Source of the DNA: Coleophoma eucalyptorum | Taxonomy: Eukaryota > Ascomycota > Leotiomycetes > Helotiales > Dermateaceae | DNA: 64,000 bases | Direction: 5' to 3' | Assembly: GCA_026120035.1 (NCBI GenBank) | Contig: JALRME010000021.1 | Coordinates: 682,001-746,000, forward strand | Shown here: in pieces, positions 36,545 through 48,583 of the stretch | Numbering within the stretch: the stretch's first letter is position 1 | How the letters are laid out: each line of letters opens with the position of its first letter | Translations under genes and position numbers: made by a program | Notes under the pieces: model-generated | Seen by the model: the letters and a program-made list of their open reading frames with translations, nothing else | Told to the model about the DNA's origin: nothing | The model's database searches: none

Positions 36545-39500
36545 CTAAGCCTTATGCTTCCTGCCAAAAGCTTTCCAGCTCCACGGCGTCTTCACCACCA
36601 ATAAGAGGAGAAAGCTAACAATGCGATAAGCCACAACACAGATTCCCAATGCCATAATATACATTTTGGGGTCTCGATCCAAATTATACAACTTCAAAGC
36701 CTGTTGACCTGTAGCAATCAAGCACTGTCCGTCCGAATCCTGTTGAATGGCAGAGCACGAAAATTCTACTCCACGCAAACTAAACGGGGCCAAGTTTCCC
36801 ACCGCCCATTTTACCGGACTGAGGTGATTGAAGGCCTGCAAGAAACTCGGGATGTTGAGACTGAAGACACCGGCCATGAGCACGGCGATGGAGATCAAGC
36901 CGCTGGCGATGTTGATTGCAAAGCCAGAGTGGTCGAAGAGGGTGTTGAACATGATGCCAATAGACTCGCCGCACGAGACAATGCAGAATGCGTTGAAGGC
37001 TATGATGAAGTAGAGTGCGGCGGTGCGTGGAAGACCGACGGCGAGGCAGCACAGGAGAGAGAACAAGAGGGATGCGACAATCTCTAATGGTATTTCCAAA
37101 AGGGTGTAGGTCAGGAAGAATGCGGAAAGTGGATATACTCTGTCGTCGTATTCATGATAGAAGATCTGTTGGAAGTCAGCGTAAATTCATAGTATGTTGG
37201 GATACAGTTTTGACACACCTTCTTTTCTGAGGGATAGACCGACACATTTTGCAACATCCCGACAAAGAAGACAGCTAAGAGAGTTAGTAAACTCCATAGA
37301 AGGCCTCAGCAGGAAAAAAACATACCAACCATCTCTTGAATAAAGCCGAACCGAGACTGGATACTTTCATAATCGGATTTGAGAGGTGCGAAAAACAAAG
37401 TGATCATAATAGCATACCCAAGCACCTGCGAGATCCTAGCAGTTGTTGCGGTTCCATCACGGCGGAAGTTGATCAAGCTCCTCTGGATTAGAATTGGAAG
37501 AGCAACGCCAAAAGGCGTCATGGCTCGCTTGAAACTCCCAAGTTCTGCGGGTGTAGAGATCTGGCTTACCGGCGCAGAAGACAATGGTAGCGTTTCCTTT
37601 GCCTTCCAATTGTCGATGACACGCTGCACCTTTTCCCTGCTCCGTGCTTCTTTCTCGGTGTGCTGGAGGTTGATGCTGATCAGATCTAGAGCGAAGTCTG
37701 CTGGGTTCATGTTGTGGGGACATTCAAAGTCAATGCTCGAGAAGTAGGAAAGCATGGCCTCGCCCTTTCCTGAATACACCGGAGACCCCCCACGAGCCAA
37801 TAGAAGGACATTGTCAAAACTTGGGAATAGATTCGAGCCCGGTTGGTGAATCGTAAGTATGATAGTTTGGCCGTCCTTCGCTAAGCTCGATAAAATCTCG
37901 ATAATAGACGCTGCCGTGAACGAGTCAAGACCAGAGGTAGGTTCGTCAAGTAGCAATATCTGAGGATCACTGAGTATCTGAGTAGCGATTGAAACTCTTC
38001 GCTTTTCACCTCCACTGATGCCTTTGATTAAGTCGCTACCGACAAGATTGTCGGCACAATCTTTTAAGCCTAATCTCTGCAAGACAGACTCTGCTCGTCG
38101 TAGCTTTTCATCCTTTGTCATCCATGTTGGAAGACGTAGGCTTGCAGCAAATTGAAGTGTTTCACGGACTGTAAGTGTTGGAAGTAGAGCATCATCGTCC
38201 TGGCATACATATGATGATACAGAGCGAATGACGTCCTTAGATGGAACCGATCCATTATATAGGAGCTTTCCCTTACTTTTGTAATTAGTACCAATATTGT
38301 TCCCAAGTCGATCGGCCATTAGATTTAATAAAGAGGTCTTCCCACTTCCAGAAGGTCCCATGATTATATTTAGGGCTCCGGCTTCAAATTTGGTCGTGAT
38401 TGGCTTCAAAATTGATTTCGTGGTCGTACGAAGTCCGAAAGATGTGCGCTTCATTACTTCGAGCTCGCAACTCTCTAGGGTAACATCCAGACGCCTTGCT
38501 TTCTCCGATCTTTGATTTACAGTTGACTCTACTCTGAGGTTCTTTGTCTCTGCATTTGGCACTGGGGCCTTTGATATACTCATCTGGACTTTCCGATGTG
38601 TCAGGATGAGGAAAGCACCGGTATAGAAAATGATGATGAATGACAGCAGAACTAGAATGGGTCTCCAGATCCAATTGCTCGGAAACCCTAAAGATTTCAT
38701 GATAAATACCCCAGTGTATGCGTTACAAGCTGGATTCGAGTATCCGCCTGGAGCAGGGCAGTCATAAAGATGGCCAGCTGGATTGGTTGAATGGGCCACG
38801 AATTCATTGGCATTGAGTGCTCCGTTGGCATACCAGACATATGAAATGTACTGCACAATCAGCCTTAGCGACAGCAGTGGGTATCTAGTCATGTACTTAC
38901 CTTAATCCACCTGACATAGACCGGTATTTGATTTGATTGAACAAAGTAACCACCTGATCTGTTAACGAGGGAGTCTTTGCAGCTAGTAGTGCTTGAAAGA
39001 CTTACTACACAGTGACTGAAATGTGAAAGATAAATTTGCAACCATGCTTGCACCAGCAAAATCCCGAAAACACGCGATGCAAAACATCGCTAAAGTAACA
39101 GCAATATAATGACTTAGAAGAATAAGGGCGAAAAACGTTAAGAATTGACTGGCAAGATGCCGAAAGCCAGCCATGAAGTAAAATATTATACTGAAGATGA
39201 GAGGGATGGGGATATCTTCAACAAAAATTCGGGCAAGTCTACGACTCAAGAGAAAGGAGGGTACTCCAACCACCCCCTCGGCGTGCTCACGATCGAATAC
39301 TTGAATTTCCGATGTCAGTCTATAAATTTCGAAAATCAATATTAGAAATCCCTGTTGGGCTGCTGCTGTATAAAAAGCACCAATGCGAGATCGAATCCCA
39401 GTAAGACTGCCGTCCAAGCTGAGAAACACCCAACCTGTAAGAATGCCAAGTAGAATCGCTTCTGACAAACTTCCAGCAATTCCCATTGGGTCTCGCGAAG

Positions 39501-40659
39501 CGGTCCTTAATGTCCTGGAGGTCTGCACTCGTAGTTGCCGACCAAAGGATGACCGCTTCGGTTTATCGCATGGCTTTGAGTCAGAACTGGACGAAGTATA
39601 CTCCTTTTCCAAACTAGGCTGTGTCTCCTTCCAGGCATTCTTCAATGTTTCAACTCTTTTTCGAGAAATCGCTTCAAGCTCCATCGTTCGTGTGTCGATT
39701 GCAGCAAGATCTATGATATGCTCCGCAGGGTTGACGAAAGATGGCAGAGGGTATCCGATGCTCGCGAAGTGAGCCATACAATCTGGTCTTGGCCCATTAT
39801 AAACCGGGTGGCCTTCAGCAAGGAGCAAGATGTTGTCGAACAAACTCCAAATTTCTGATCTAGGCTGGTGAAGGGTAACCACAATCGTCCGTCCTTTTAC
39901 AGCCAAATCTTTCAATGTAGTGATCAACTGAAGAGCACTTGTAGCATCAAGTCCTGTAGTAACTTCGTCCAAAAATAGAAGACTTGGGTTGGCAAGCAGC
40001 TGGACACCGAGGCTGACCCTCCTCTTCTCGCCTCCCGAACAGCCTTTATGATCGCTGTTCCCAATGCGAGTATCAGCACATTCTTTCAAGCCCAGCTCCA
40101 GAAGAACATATTCAACCATAGTTTGCCTTTCTTCTCTGGTGATGGGAGGAGGTAACCTTAGCTCAGCAGCATACTGTAGCGTTTCTCGGACAGTCAAGGT
40201 AGGAAGAAGCACATCTTGTTGCATAACATATGCGCTTCGAACATTTGCAAGTTGTCTTTGGCCATTGTATAGGATGTCTCCACTCTGCTCAAGTCGTTTA
40301 TCGCTCAATCTACCAGACAAACAATTTAGTAACGACGTCTTCCCGCTGCCACTAGCACCCAAGATGGCAGTCAGGCTGCCACTAGAAATTTGTGAACATA
40401 TGCCATTTATGATTCTTTTACTTGTGGCTTGAGGGATGCTATCATTTTTCTTCTTGAAATAAGAGCTTAGGTTTTTGGCAGGTTTTGTGTGCAGGTCGAT
40501 GGTGAGGTCTCGGATGCTGAGTTCTACAGGAGTTAAACCTCGAAACGGTAAGTCGTGATCGCTATGATTGATTTCTTGTGCTGTTTTAACATGTGCCTCT
40601 GTTTTCATTTTCGGTAGAGGTGGGCTTGGCGCAAAGTGTTCTTGAAACTTTGCACCCAT
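36545..40659 (-). CDS. Full-size ABCG transporter, (NBD-TMD)2
   Basis: Five exons, 40659-39006, 38953-38901, 38850-37326, 37274-37219 and 37165-36545, give 1302 residues. The order is NBD-TMD-NBD-TMD, the reverse of ABCB/C. NBD1 has Walker A GASGSGKTS (about residue 101), signature CSGGEKRR (about 207), Walker B LLFLDE and H-loop TLHQPR. NBD2 has GPSGSGKTS (about 734), ISGGEKRR, LLLDEPTSGLDS and TIHQPG. Both sites keep their catalytic residues, unlike Pdr5-type pumps with one degenerate site. Each half ends in about six membrane helices with an ABC2-type profile. The lack of the Pdr-type N-terminus and the White-like NBDs place it near yeast YOL075C-type ABCG proteins. It sits divergent from the hemerythrin-like gene and near two P450 genes, which suggests export of a small lipophilic molecule. 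Confidence 0.93.
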
Positions 40660-41776
40660 GATGTCTTTGGGCTCACTGGCTGCAATAAAAACAATTCAAG
40701 ACTTCTTAAAATAAGAAGAGACGAACGAGTGAGTTAAGTGCACTCTTTTACCAGAAGTTTGCTGAAAGTACGTGCTGCCGCCTCCTCGGAAAGCTCACCA
40801 TCCGACCGCAGTCCCTGCACTACTAGATCGCCTATCACGGACTGCTGCGAAACTTGGGAACTGCACTAGAACTTAGTTAAATTGCACTGATGCTGACCAG
40901 CAGTTCTGGCTGGAATCACGAGATATCAACCATGAATAGTATCTAATTCACCCAGTATCTTTCCTGTAGGCTTGATAATAAGAATAGCAAACTTGTGGGT
41001 TTGGATTTTCGGAATCCTTAAAAATTCTGTAAAACGGCCTCTCACTCCTTCGTAAAAGCTGCCACCAAGTTTTAAATCAGACAACGGCCACGTAGCTTGC
41101 ACCAATTAGAAGTGAAACCCCAGGGTTGGGGGATCACATACCTTAGGTGGAGGGGATAAGAATTTAGTCTGTTCCTTTACGCCTTGCATGGGCTGTTCTC
41201 AGCCCTCTCGCTACAAACTGCCTCGTCGCTAAGTGGTTGGATAACCGTGCCTCCAACAGGCAGCTCAGGATGCATGTGTCCATCTGAATGTGCAGACACA
41301 GCAGACACAGCTGGCACAGCTGGCACCTGCGACTGTGCCGTCGAGATCGCTATCTCTAGGTGGGACTTTACCACCAACGGGAACACTGGCTGAGATGCCT
41401 CGGCCAACACCCCCGGATTGCATCTTGGGCGCTTTACTGATGATCTCTTTAGCGAAGGCTTGTATGATTGATTGGTGGCAGTAACTTTATTCACTCGCGG
41501 CACCGGTGACCTTTTACGAGGATGTCTTATCAAATATTCGATCTAGCAGGGAACACAGATACTTGGGGGCACAGTGTAGGTAGAAGTCCTAAAATAAAAC
41601 TTCCAAAAATATTCTTAATTCGTATACCTATGCGATTACGGGTTATTGGGGTATCTGGGGCTTCCCCAGGTTGTAGTGGAACAAGAAACGGCTTTCCTCT
41701 CAACTTTTAGTTCGTCCTATCTCGACTCCATTGTCAAAGTGCACACTCTTTGTATTGGGTGTCGTTCAGGTTCAAA
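40660..41776. promoter_or_regulatory. Divergent promoter region, ABCG / hemerythrin-like
   Basis: About 1.1 kb between divergent starts. It includes a short run of 9-bp repeats at 41293-41326. The open frame 41177-41533 on the minus strand overlaps that repeat and has no recognisable domain. Confidence 0.5.
41293..41326 (+). repeat. Short 9-bp tandem repeat
   Basis: CAGACACAG twice, then CTGGCACAG and a partial CTGGCAC. A minor low-complexity patch about 450 bp upstream of the hemerythrin-like gene. Confidence 0.75.
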
Positions 41777-42610
41777 ATGTCACAGCTTGATGAACAAATA
41801 TGGGCCGATCAACCATTTGCATTGCTTGAGCCACCATGCAAACACCAACCTGTAGGTTCAGCGGAGAATTCAAATCTCAAGAAACTAAGTTTTCTACAGC
41901 TCACAGATCCTTTCGTCTTCATTGCCTCAGACATGGCCCTGGCTCACAATACCATGATCCGCGGTCTCAACACCATCTACCTCCAGGCATCATATATTAC
42001 CAGCTCAGATGCCACACTTGTGAAGGACTTTCTGACTTATTGCCAAGCATGGTCAGCACTTGTTGAGGTCCATCATACACAGGAAGAAGAATTTCTTTTC
42101 CCTGAGCTTGAGAAGCGGATCATTACAGCGAGAGGTATTTGTGAAAAGAATATTACCCAACATGAAGCTTTTCATAAAGGTCTTGCCGAGTTTGAGAGAT
42201 ATTGCTGGGATGCATTGCAAGGAGATGAGATATACGATCCCGCAAGAATCAAAGATCTAATCGATAGGATGTCAGGGCCATTGCTTAAGCATTTCGGAGA
42301 CGAAATTCCAAGTCTACTTACACTCAAGAAAAGTGGTCGAGGTGAGGAGGTTTTGAAGATTTACAAAGAGTTCGAAGGACGCATGAGGAAGAGCGATCAT
42401 GATGCAGCTAAAGTTGGGCCGTTCACGGTGTTAAATACCGATCTTTTCACAGAGGGCATGGAACATCCATTTCCTGGAATTCCCGCAATAGGGACGTTTG
42501 CAATAAAGCACCTTCTGTCGAGAACATATTCTGGTGCATGGAAATTTGGTTGTACGGACTTTCATGGGAGACCCGTTAAGCTTTGGATGCATGGCAGAAG
42601 TAGCAGGTAG
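41777..42610 (+). CDS. Hemerythrin-like (HHE cation-binding domain) protein
   Basis: Single exon, 277 residues from MSQLDEQIWADQPFALLEPP. The HHE four-helix domain covers residues about 50-200. Metal-ligand motifs appear in order: H in DMALAHNTMIRGLN, HHTQEEEFLFPELE (HxxxE), HEAFHKGLAEFE, and LLKHFGDEIPSLL. These match the di-iron ligand set of hemerythrin-like domains. The C-terminal part (WKFGCTDFHGRPVKLW) is shared by fungal members of this family. There is no signal peptide or membrane helix, so it is likely cytosolic. Fungal relatives are mostly uncharacterised; binding of O2, NO or iron is a family-level inference. It is divergent from the ABCG exporter and faces the Erg26-like gene. 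Confidence 0.87.
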   Translation: MSQLDEQIWADQPFALLEPPCKHQPVGSAENSNLKKLSFLQLTDPFVFIASDMALAHNTMIRGLNTIYLQASYITSSDATLVKDFLTYCQAWSALVEVHHTQEEEFLFPELEKRIITARGICEKNITQHEAFHKGLAEFERYCWDALQGDEIYDPARIKDLIDRMSGPLLKHFGDEIPSLLTLKKSGRGEEVLKIYKEFEGRMRKSDHDAAKVGPFTVLNTDLFTEGMEHPFPGIPAIGTFAIKHLLSRTYSGAWKFGCTDFHGRPVKLWMHGRSSR

Positions 42611-42883
42611 TATGGTATAAATAATGAAACTTCGCTCGATATTAGTTCTCTTGCCTTCTTTTTGCCTAGTAATATACTATTTTGCACACCAATAGACTGA
42701 AAGATATTCCGGTTTATTAAGCCCTCATTGTGATATCTTACTTCAAGCATTGCACTTCTAAAGGTTTCAAAACATCTTTTATCAGACTAGAATAGATAAT
42801 ACCCTGCTAAATACCCATGACCGTGACAGACTGCGAAAAAGGAAAAAAATATATCTTAAAGCCATTCATAAGGGACATCTCCA

Positions 42884-44056
42884 TTACACGAGACCAACTT
42901 TTTTTTCGTTGTAGATTTGAGTCTTCAAGGTCTTTCCGCCTTTCGCAATAGCTTCTTTTCTCAGCCTTTGATCCTCCAAACCCCATTCCACGGCTCTTCT
43001 GATAGCTTCTTTCATATTTACTCTAGGTGTGTAACCCAATCTAGCTTTCGCCTTTTCAATTGAGTAGGTTCGGGTATAGACCGCAAATTCCAGCTTTTCC
43101 TTATTCAGAGAATGAGGACGCTTCTTACCGCCACTGAAAGCCCAGACAAAGAATTCAGCAACATCCGCCATGAAGAGAGCCAACCAGACAGGGATGATCC
43201 AGCACTTCTCGATGGGAGTCCGATCTCCAGCCTCTGTCCAGAATTTTCGGAAGAAGGTGAAGGGTTGGATAGGTGTGTCATCGGTAATGTTGAAAGCTTC
43301 ACCATCCACTTTTGGGAGGCTTGGATCTTTGGCTCCAGCAAGTAGCCCATGAGCTGCGAGGAGGTGCCCATCGGCAACGTTTCCAACGTAGACACTGTCC
43401 ATGAGAATGGTATTTGGTCCTAGGAATACATTTTGCTCGCCTCTATCGAGGACATCAAGCACGTCTCGAGTCATTTGCCAATCTCCCTCGCCGTACATGG
43501 CTGTAGGGCGGATGGTAGCAGTGCGAATACCTTCGCGATCATTTGCGTCCAGCACAAGCTGATCTGCAATGGCTTTGCCGATATGGTACGGGTCACCTTT
43601 GCGAGTGAGATTGAGGGTCGGAGATGTTTCGTCGGCACGATGGTAAGCAGATCCTGCTCCGGCAATAATGGGAGCAGAAGATGTGTAGACAAATGCCTTC
43701 ACCGATGAGATTTTTGACGCGCAGGCGAGGATATTTGCAGTGCCGTCAACGCTGACTTTGAGATAGTCGGCTTTATGTTCATGGTCGACGTAAGCGACGG
43801 GTGATGCAGTGTCGATAATGACCTTTGGTTGAAGCTTGGTCAAAAGATCAGAAACAGCAGAATAATCTGTAACGTTTCCAGCATAATAGGAGACGCCTTC
43901 CATGCGATTGCTCGTGGGATTACGGCTCATCACTGAAATTTTGGTAACCGTTGGGTCATTCTTGAGCGCTTGAACGATGTGGCTGCCGAGAAAACCACAA
44001 CCTCCAATAACGAGAACTGACCCAAGCTCAGACGATTGGGAAGCGAGCAAAGACAT
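42884..44056 (-). CDS. ERG26: Erg26-like sterol C4-carboxylate 3-dehydrogenase (3-beta-HSD family)
   Basis: Single exon. I start at MSLLASQSSELGSVLVIGGC (390 residues); an in-frame start at 44107 would add 17. The NAD(P) loop is VLVIGGCGFLGSHIVQAL and the extended-SDR catalytic pair is YHIGK (residues about 168-172), preceded by AFVYTSSAPIIAGAGSAYHR. Other marks of the Erg26/3-beta-HSD group are SVDGTANILACA, IRPTAMYGEGDWQMT, DSVYVGNVADGHLLAAHGLL, FNITDDTPIQPF, and a C-terminal membrane-associating stretch followed by LGYTPRVNMKEAIRRAVEWG. The enzyme class oxidises the 3-hydroxyl of a C4-carboxylated sterol with loss of CO2. It may be the housekeeping ergosterol enzyme or a pathway-specific paralogue; the P450 and ABCG neighbours raise the second possibility. 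Confidence 0.85.
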   Translation of the reverse strand: MSLLASQSSELGSVLVIGGCGFLGSHIVQALKNDPTVTKISVMSRNPTSNRMEGVSYYAGNVTDYSAVSDLLTKLQPKVIIDTASPVAYVDHEHKADYLKVSVDGTANILACASKISSVKAFVYTSSAPIIAGAGSAYHRADETSPTLNLTRKGDPYHIGKAIADQLVLDANDREGIRTATIRPTAMYGEGDWQMTRDVLDVLDRGEQNVFLGPNTILMDSVYVGNVADGHLLAAHGLLAGAKDPSLPKVDGEAFNITDDTPIQPFTFFRKFWTEAGDRTPIEKCWIIPVWLALFMADVAEFFVWAFSGGKKRPHSLNKEKLEFAVYTRTYSIEKAKARLGYTPRVNMKEAIRRAVEWGLEDQRLRKEAIAKGGKTLKTQIYNEKKVGLV

Positions 44057-45845
44057 ATTGAGATTGATGTTCGAGAGGATAGAATTCAACAAATGATGCA
44101 CGGTCAATAGAAGTAAGAGTGATATCTGGGAACAGAATTCAGGGTAAAGACATTCCTCGGTAAGTTAATATATCTACGAGCAGCAACAACGAAAAAAGCC
44201 TCGACAAATTTTGGAATCCGGTCACCTCGATCTCCCCCCCCCCAACAACTTTGGAGAAGCTGCATCCTTAGTTTGACAAATCCCTGCGACTTTGAACTGA
44301 TAACGAGAGTTCTCACCCAGTTCGCTCTGAGGCCTTCGGTATTGCCACTTTGTCTCCCACCACATCCCCACCCCGGCTCAGCCCGCGCGTTAACCATCTT
44401 TCTGCTAGTTTAGTTGCCAGCCACGCCAGCTCTCGCAACAGCTTACACTCAAACCACAACTAGTGCTTATCCGAAGGCTTTCACACGAGATGAACTTTAA
44501 TAAGTACTATGTCAAAATGCAGTTTTGCAAGAACAAATTTTACGCAAGTTGGTGGCCCATTATGGACCCACACGTTTTCACAGCAAAGAGTAAGACGATT
44601 GCATCTTACTGTGCTGTGCCATACAGCTACATACGTGCTGTGATAATAGTTCGGGATATTGAGTTAGGAGGGCAAGGCTCTATGATATCACAGGTGCGAT
44701 CCATAGCATTAGCTCTGTAGGACTTTTCACTGCATGGACCTGCAGGCTTGATAATTAGATAAAAGCCTTTGCCGATTCTCCTTGACTCCTTGTACAATAT
44801 CAGCGCTTAGAGAGTTTTTGTATGTGGCTTCGGAAGAACACAGGATCAAGGTGTAACACTGCTATTGAAAAAACCGCCCACCAATTACATAAAATATACG
44901 GACAGCCATGGATATTCCGCTTGTTCCCCGTGCTTCGATATCACATCTGGATTTAATCTCTGGTTGATATTTCCAAACTTGGGCTTAGATCCCGCATCAG
45001 AGAATTTGCTTTGGCTCCTTGAATAAGCATAGACCGGGTTTAGATGGTTCGGAATGCGTGAAGAGGATTCTTACATGAATAGTGTATGTTCCAAGATACG
45101 AGCTCGCAATTTGGACCATCGCTAAAGTGCAAGGCTCTGATGACGAACCCACTATCATGACTGATAGCGAAAGCAAGCTGAGGACTAAGCAGTCATAGAC
45201 ATAATTTCCGAAATAAGTATTATTACGCCTAGATTATACTGTTGGTGTGAGTATCCCAGTATAGGGGGCTTGTGCTATAGAAGCTCAGTTGAGCTTGACT
45301 GTTTTAGTCAACGGCGTGGTATCCATGGCTGACGACAACGAGCTGAATGTTATGACAGATTAGTGATTATAACTGGATCGGTGAAAACCCAGGTTCATCT
45401 GCTAAAACTCAAGAGCAGAGACACCCTTGTAGTCATGGGCTTATCTTTGAGCTATACTATTTTACAAGCACCGGGCGCTAGTCCTACAATCCATCCTCCT
45501 GTCTTGAAAGGGATCTGGACCTCAGGATAGTGTCCTGCCTGTAAGCCTGGGCTCACAAGACCCAAGAGCATGGATTCACGTCTTCTATTTCCTTTTGTTC
45601 GAACAAGGCATATATGCAGACTTGCGTAAAATTTACATGTTTTTAATGATGCTTTGACACCCTGGTCCCCCTATGAAACCTGGCTTGCCACTCATGACAA
45701 AGTGTTGTGATAGGAACTTTGTGTGGCTTACTCTTGGACAAGTCCAGTACATGTAGTAGAGCCGGGGAAACACCCGATATCAGAAGAAGACCATTGCTAT
45801 GCCATTCTGGAGTTTAACCCTTATGCTTCTTTGTGAAACCTCTGT
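44057..45845. promoter_or_regulatory. Divergent promoter region, Erg26-like / first P450
   Basis: About 1.8 kb between divergent starts. The 44104-44397 minus-strand frame is probably 5' leader of the Erg26-like gene. The right half is AT-rich. No other gene recognised. Confidence 0.5.
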
Positions 45846-47586
45846 ATGCCATCACGGTTTATATCTGCATTTATGATGAATCCAATGATATACGGCAATA
45901 TGGAGGACGATATCAGTCCATTTCTTGCTGTTAAGCTTTTACACTCAACGGAAGAATGGTTTTATATAACTGCAATTGTCATCTTCGTATCCTTGATATT
46001 TTGTTTCTTACCGAAAACTATCCATCCGTACGAACCACCAGTTCTCAATCCTCGCATCCCGGTATTCGGGCATCTCTTTGGACTCATTAAGCATAAAGGA
46101 GATTATTTTAGTATTCTCAAGTAAGTAACCATTCTAGAAATCTTCAGTCAGCAAAGCATACCAACACACCATCAGATTACGCTCAACGTATCTTCAAAAT
46201 TATACTCTCAGGATATTTTCAGTGCCAACCTATGTCATCAGCTCTCCCAAACTTGTATCGGCAGTTCAGCGCAACAACCAAACCCTGAAGTTTGATCCCC
46301 TGATTACTGTCGTCTCAGAAAAAGTTCTGAAAATTCCAAAAAGTGACCTCGGGAAGATGGCACGAAGCAATATCCCAGGCACGCCGCAGCTTGGATTCAC
46401 AAAAGACCTGCAGGAGGTTCATCACAAAACCTTTGGACCAGGAGCAGCGCTGAACCGTATCCGAAATCAAGCATTGAAGAGCTTTTCTGAATTCCTGAGT
46501 CCAGAGAACATCCGTAATCAGATAGAGGTCAACTTCTACGATTGGAATCAGCACATTCATACAATATCCACTTCTAGAGCAATATGGGGGCCCGATAACC
46601 CATTCGAGAATCGACCGGACTTGGAAGAAGCATTTTGGTAAGTCGCTTTACCCGGGTAAACGTCTGTACTAATAGTAATAAGGACGGTCGAAGAAAAGCT
46701 ACCCCTGCTATTCATGGATCTGTTGCCTAATTATACTGCCTCAAGAGCTACAAAAGCGCGCAAAAAGTTACAGGAAGCATTCTCGGCATACTACCAGCGT
46801 AGCGGAAACGGAAATGAAGAAGCCCCCGACTTCTTACAAGCCAAGAAAGAGCTCGCTCAAAAATACAATCTCTCGAAAGACTATACGCCCCGCGCAGATA
46901 TTGGGGAGCTTATGGCTATGCTTTTCAATGTTTCTCCATCAAGTTTTTGGATGGTGGTAAATGTATTCTCTCGGCCATCCCTATTACAGGATCTACGAGA
47001 GGAAGTGCAAGATATCATCAGCCACCAGACAACTTTTGACGACATCGCTAAAGAAGAACGAATCGCCTGCCACATTGATGCACCTCAGATACAACGAAAG
47101 TGTCCGCTCTTGGTAGCAACATTCAAAGAGGTTCTCCGATTCACAGGAGCCGTAACAACTAACCGCTATGTTATGGAAGATACACAAATCAACGAGGACA
47201 CGTTCTTCCGCAAGGGGGGAATTGTCCAGATACCCGGCGGAGTGATGCACTTTGACAAGACAATCTGGGGAAACGATGTTGACGAGTTCAAGCCACAGCG
47301 GTTCATGAGTTGCAGGCAGAGACATCACCCAACGGCGTTTCGGCCGTTCGGCGGTGGCGCAACTCTCTGTCCGGGTCGCCACCTTGCAATGACTGAGATC
47401 TTAGCCCTTACTGCAGCACTCATTCATGGATTTGACATTGCACCCAAGGTCGGCCCTTGGGAGTTACCTCGGATGAAGACGAAGAGTTTACCAGGGATTC
47501 TGAAGCCCATGTCGGATATCAAGGTTGTCATCGGACGGAGACCTGCGTTGGAGAAGATGCATTTTGTATTTGAAAGCTTTCGATAG
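45846..47586 (+). CDS. Cytochrome P450, CYP7/CYP8-like, without the acid-alcohol pair
   Basis: Three exons, 45846-46120, 46176-46637 and 46683-47586, give 546 residues. A membrane anchor (WFYITAIVIFVSLIFCFLP) and a Pro-rich hinge (EPPVLNPRIPVFGHLFG) lead the catalytic domain. The K helix is FKEVLRFTG (ExxR) and the haem loop is FRPFGGGATLCPGRHLAMTE. The I helix reads GELMAMLFNVSPSSFWMVVN (residues about 320-340): the usual (A/G)Gx(D/E)T is missing, as in CYP7 and CYP8 (prostacyclin synthase) relatives, whose I helices also carry a small polar stretch and FW. Family members are steroid hydroxylases or isomerases. Exon 1 to exon 2 is fixed by phase and by YLQNYTLRIFSVPTYVISSP. Several in-frame ATG codons lie near the start, so the true N-terminus is uncertain. 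Confidence 0.85.
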
Positions 47587-48583
47587 TTTAATATCAAAAA
47601 TTATGTTTCATTGGCTATAGCCCTCGATTGGAGCTGCAATCCGAACCCGAACGGGCAATGTGGAGAGAGCGATCAAAACGTTCCTTCGCCACGCAAGAAT
47701 GCTCCCCCTGGTGTGTGTATGCTGCTCCTTGCAGTAGCCGCATGCATTCTAACCGCACAGCCAGCCATGCCTCGTCGCTTAGCAGTCGGGCCTGCCTCGC
47801 ACTAAATCGCAGCGGAAATCTAGACTTTCCGCCATTGCTGTTGGAAAAAAAGCAAATAGCGTTTTAAATGGGCAAGGTTAGGATTAAAATAATCCCATTC
47901 GAGAAAAGGAAAAAAATGGAAAAGAAAGGGCTAAGACATGGTCAAGTCATCGTATGACCACAAGGCACACCTCGTGGTTTGGCTCGAAGGCAGTTCGCAG
48001 GAACGGCACCCTTTGGGTTGCTGACTGCGTATCTGTTTCAGCTCTCACGTCAAAATGGCATACGGCATGCTCGGAAGCATCCGTCGTAACATGGGTAAAG
48101 ATCTACCATTCCATTCTCCATCTCATCATCGGTGGGAGTCACAAGTGCGATACGATCAAGATCCCCGAATCTCTGGCGCTACGGCGCCAGTGTGGCGTAG
48201 GAATGCGCATGGATTGTATGCTCCGGGCTTGCACGGAACAACTACTACAATCCAAAGGCCCCCCCCACTGGTCAACGGCACAAAATACCAGGTAAGCAAT
48301 GCGAGTAATCGTCAGTTTCGAGGCTTGGACGGTTACTGACAGAGCGTTAAGTAAATTATATGCTGAATATAGCAGGATTTACGAAATTATGGGAGATAAT
48401 CGTATTTTCTTGATTTTTGTAGTGCTTACATACAACATCATTCTGTCATCACGACTCGATTCCTACAATAGTCACTATGGTTTCTCATTTGGCTTCCGTG
48501 ACAACGAAAACTTTTAGTTTTCACTCAAGTGTGCCTTGCTGATTAGTCTGTCGAAGCGCAACCACTGGAGTGAGACCAAAATA
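47587..48583. other. Intergenic stretch between the two P450 genes
   Basis: About 1 kb between same-strand genes; presumed promoter of the second P450. A 113-codon plus frame (47954-48295) shows no recognisable features and overlaps another frame of similar length. Confidence 0.5.

Noticed and set aside
41177..41533. 118-codon minus-strand frame upstream of the hemerythrin-like gene
   Set aside because: Overlaps a short DNA repeat that creates its Val/Pro/Ala pattern; no domain or splice context.
47954..48295. 113-codon plus-strand frame between the P450 genes
   Set aside because: No motif, overlaps another equally long frame, and lies where the promoter of the second P450 is expected.
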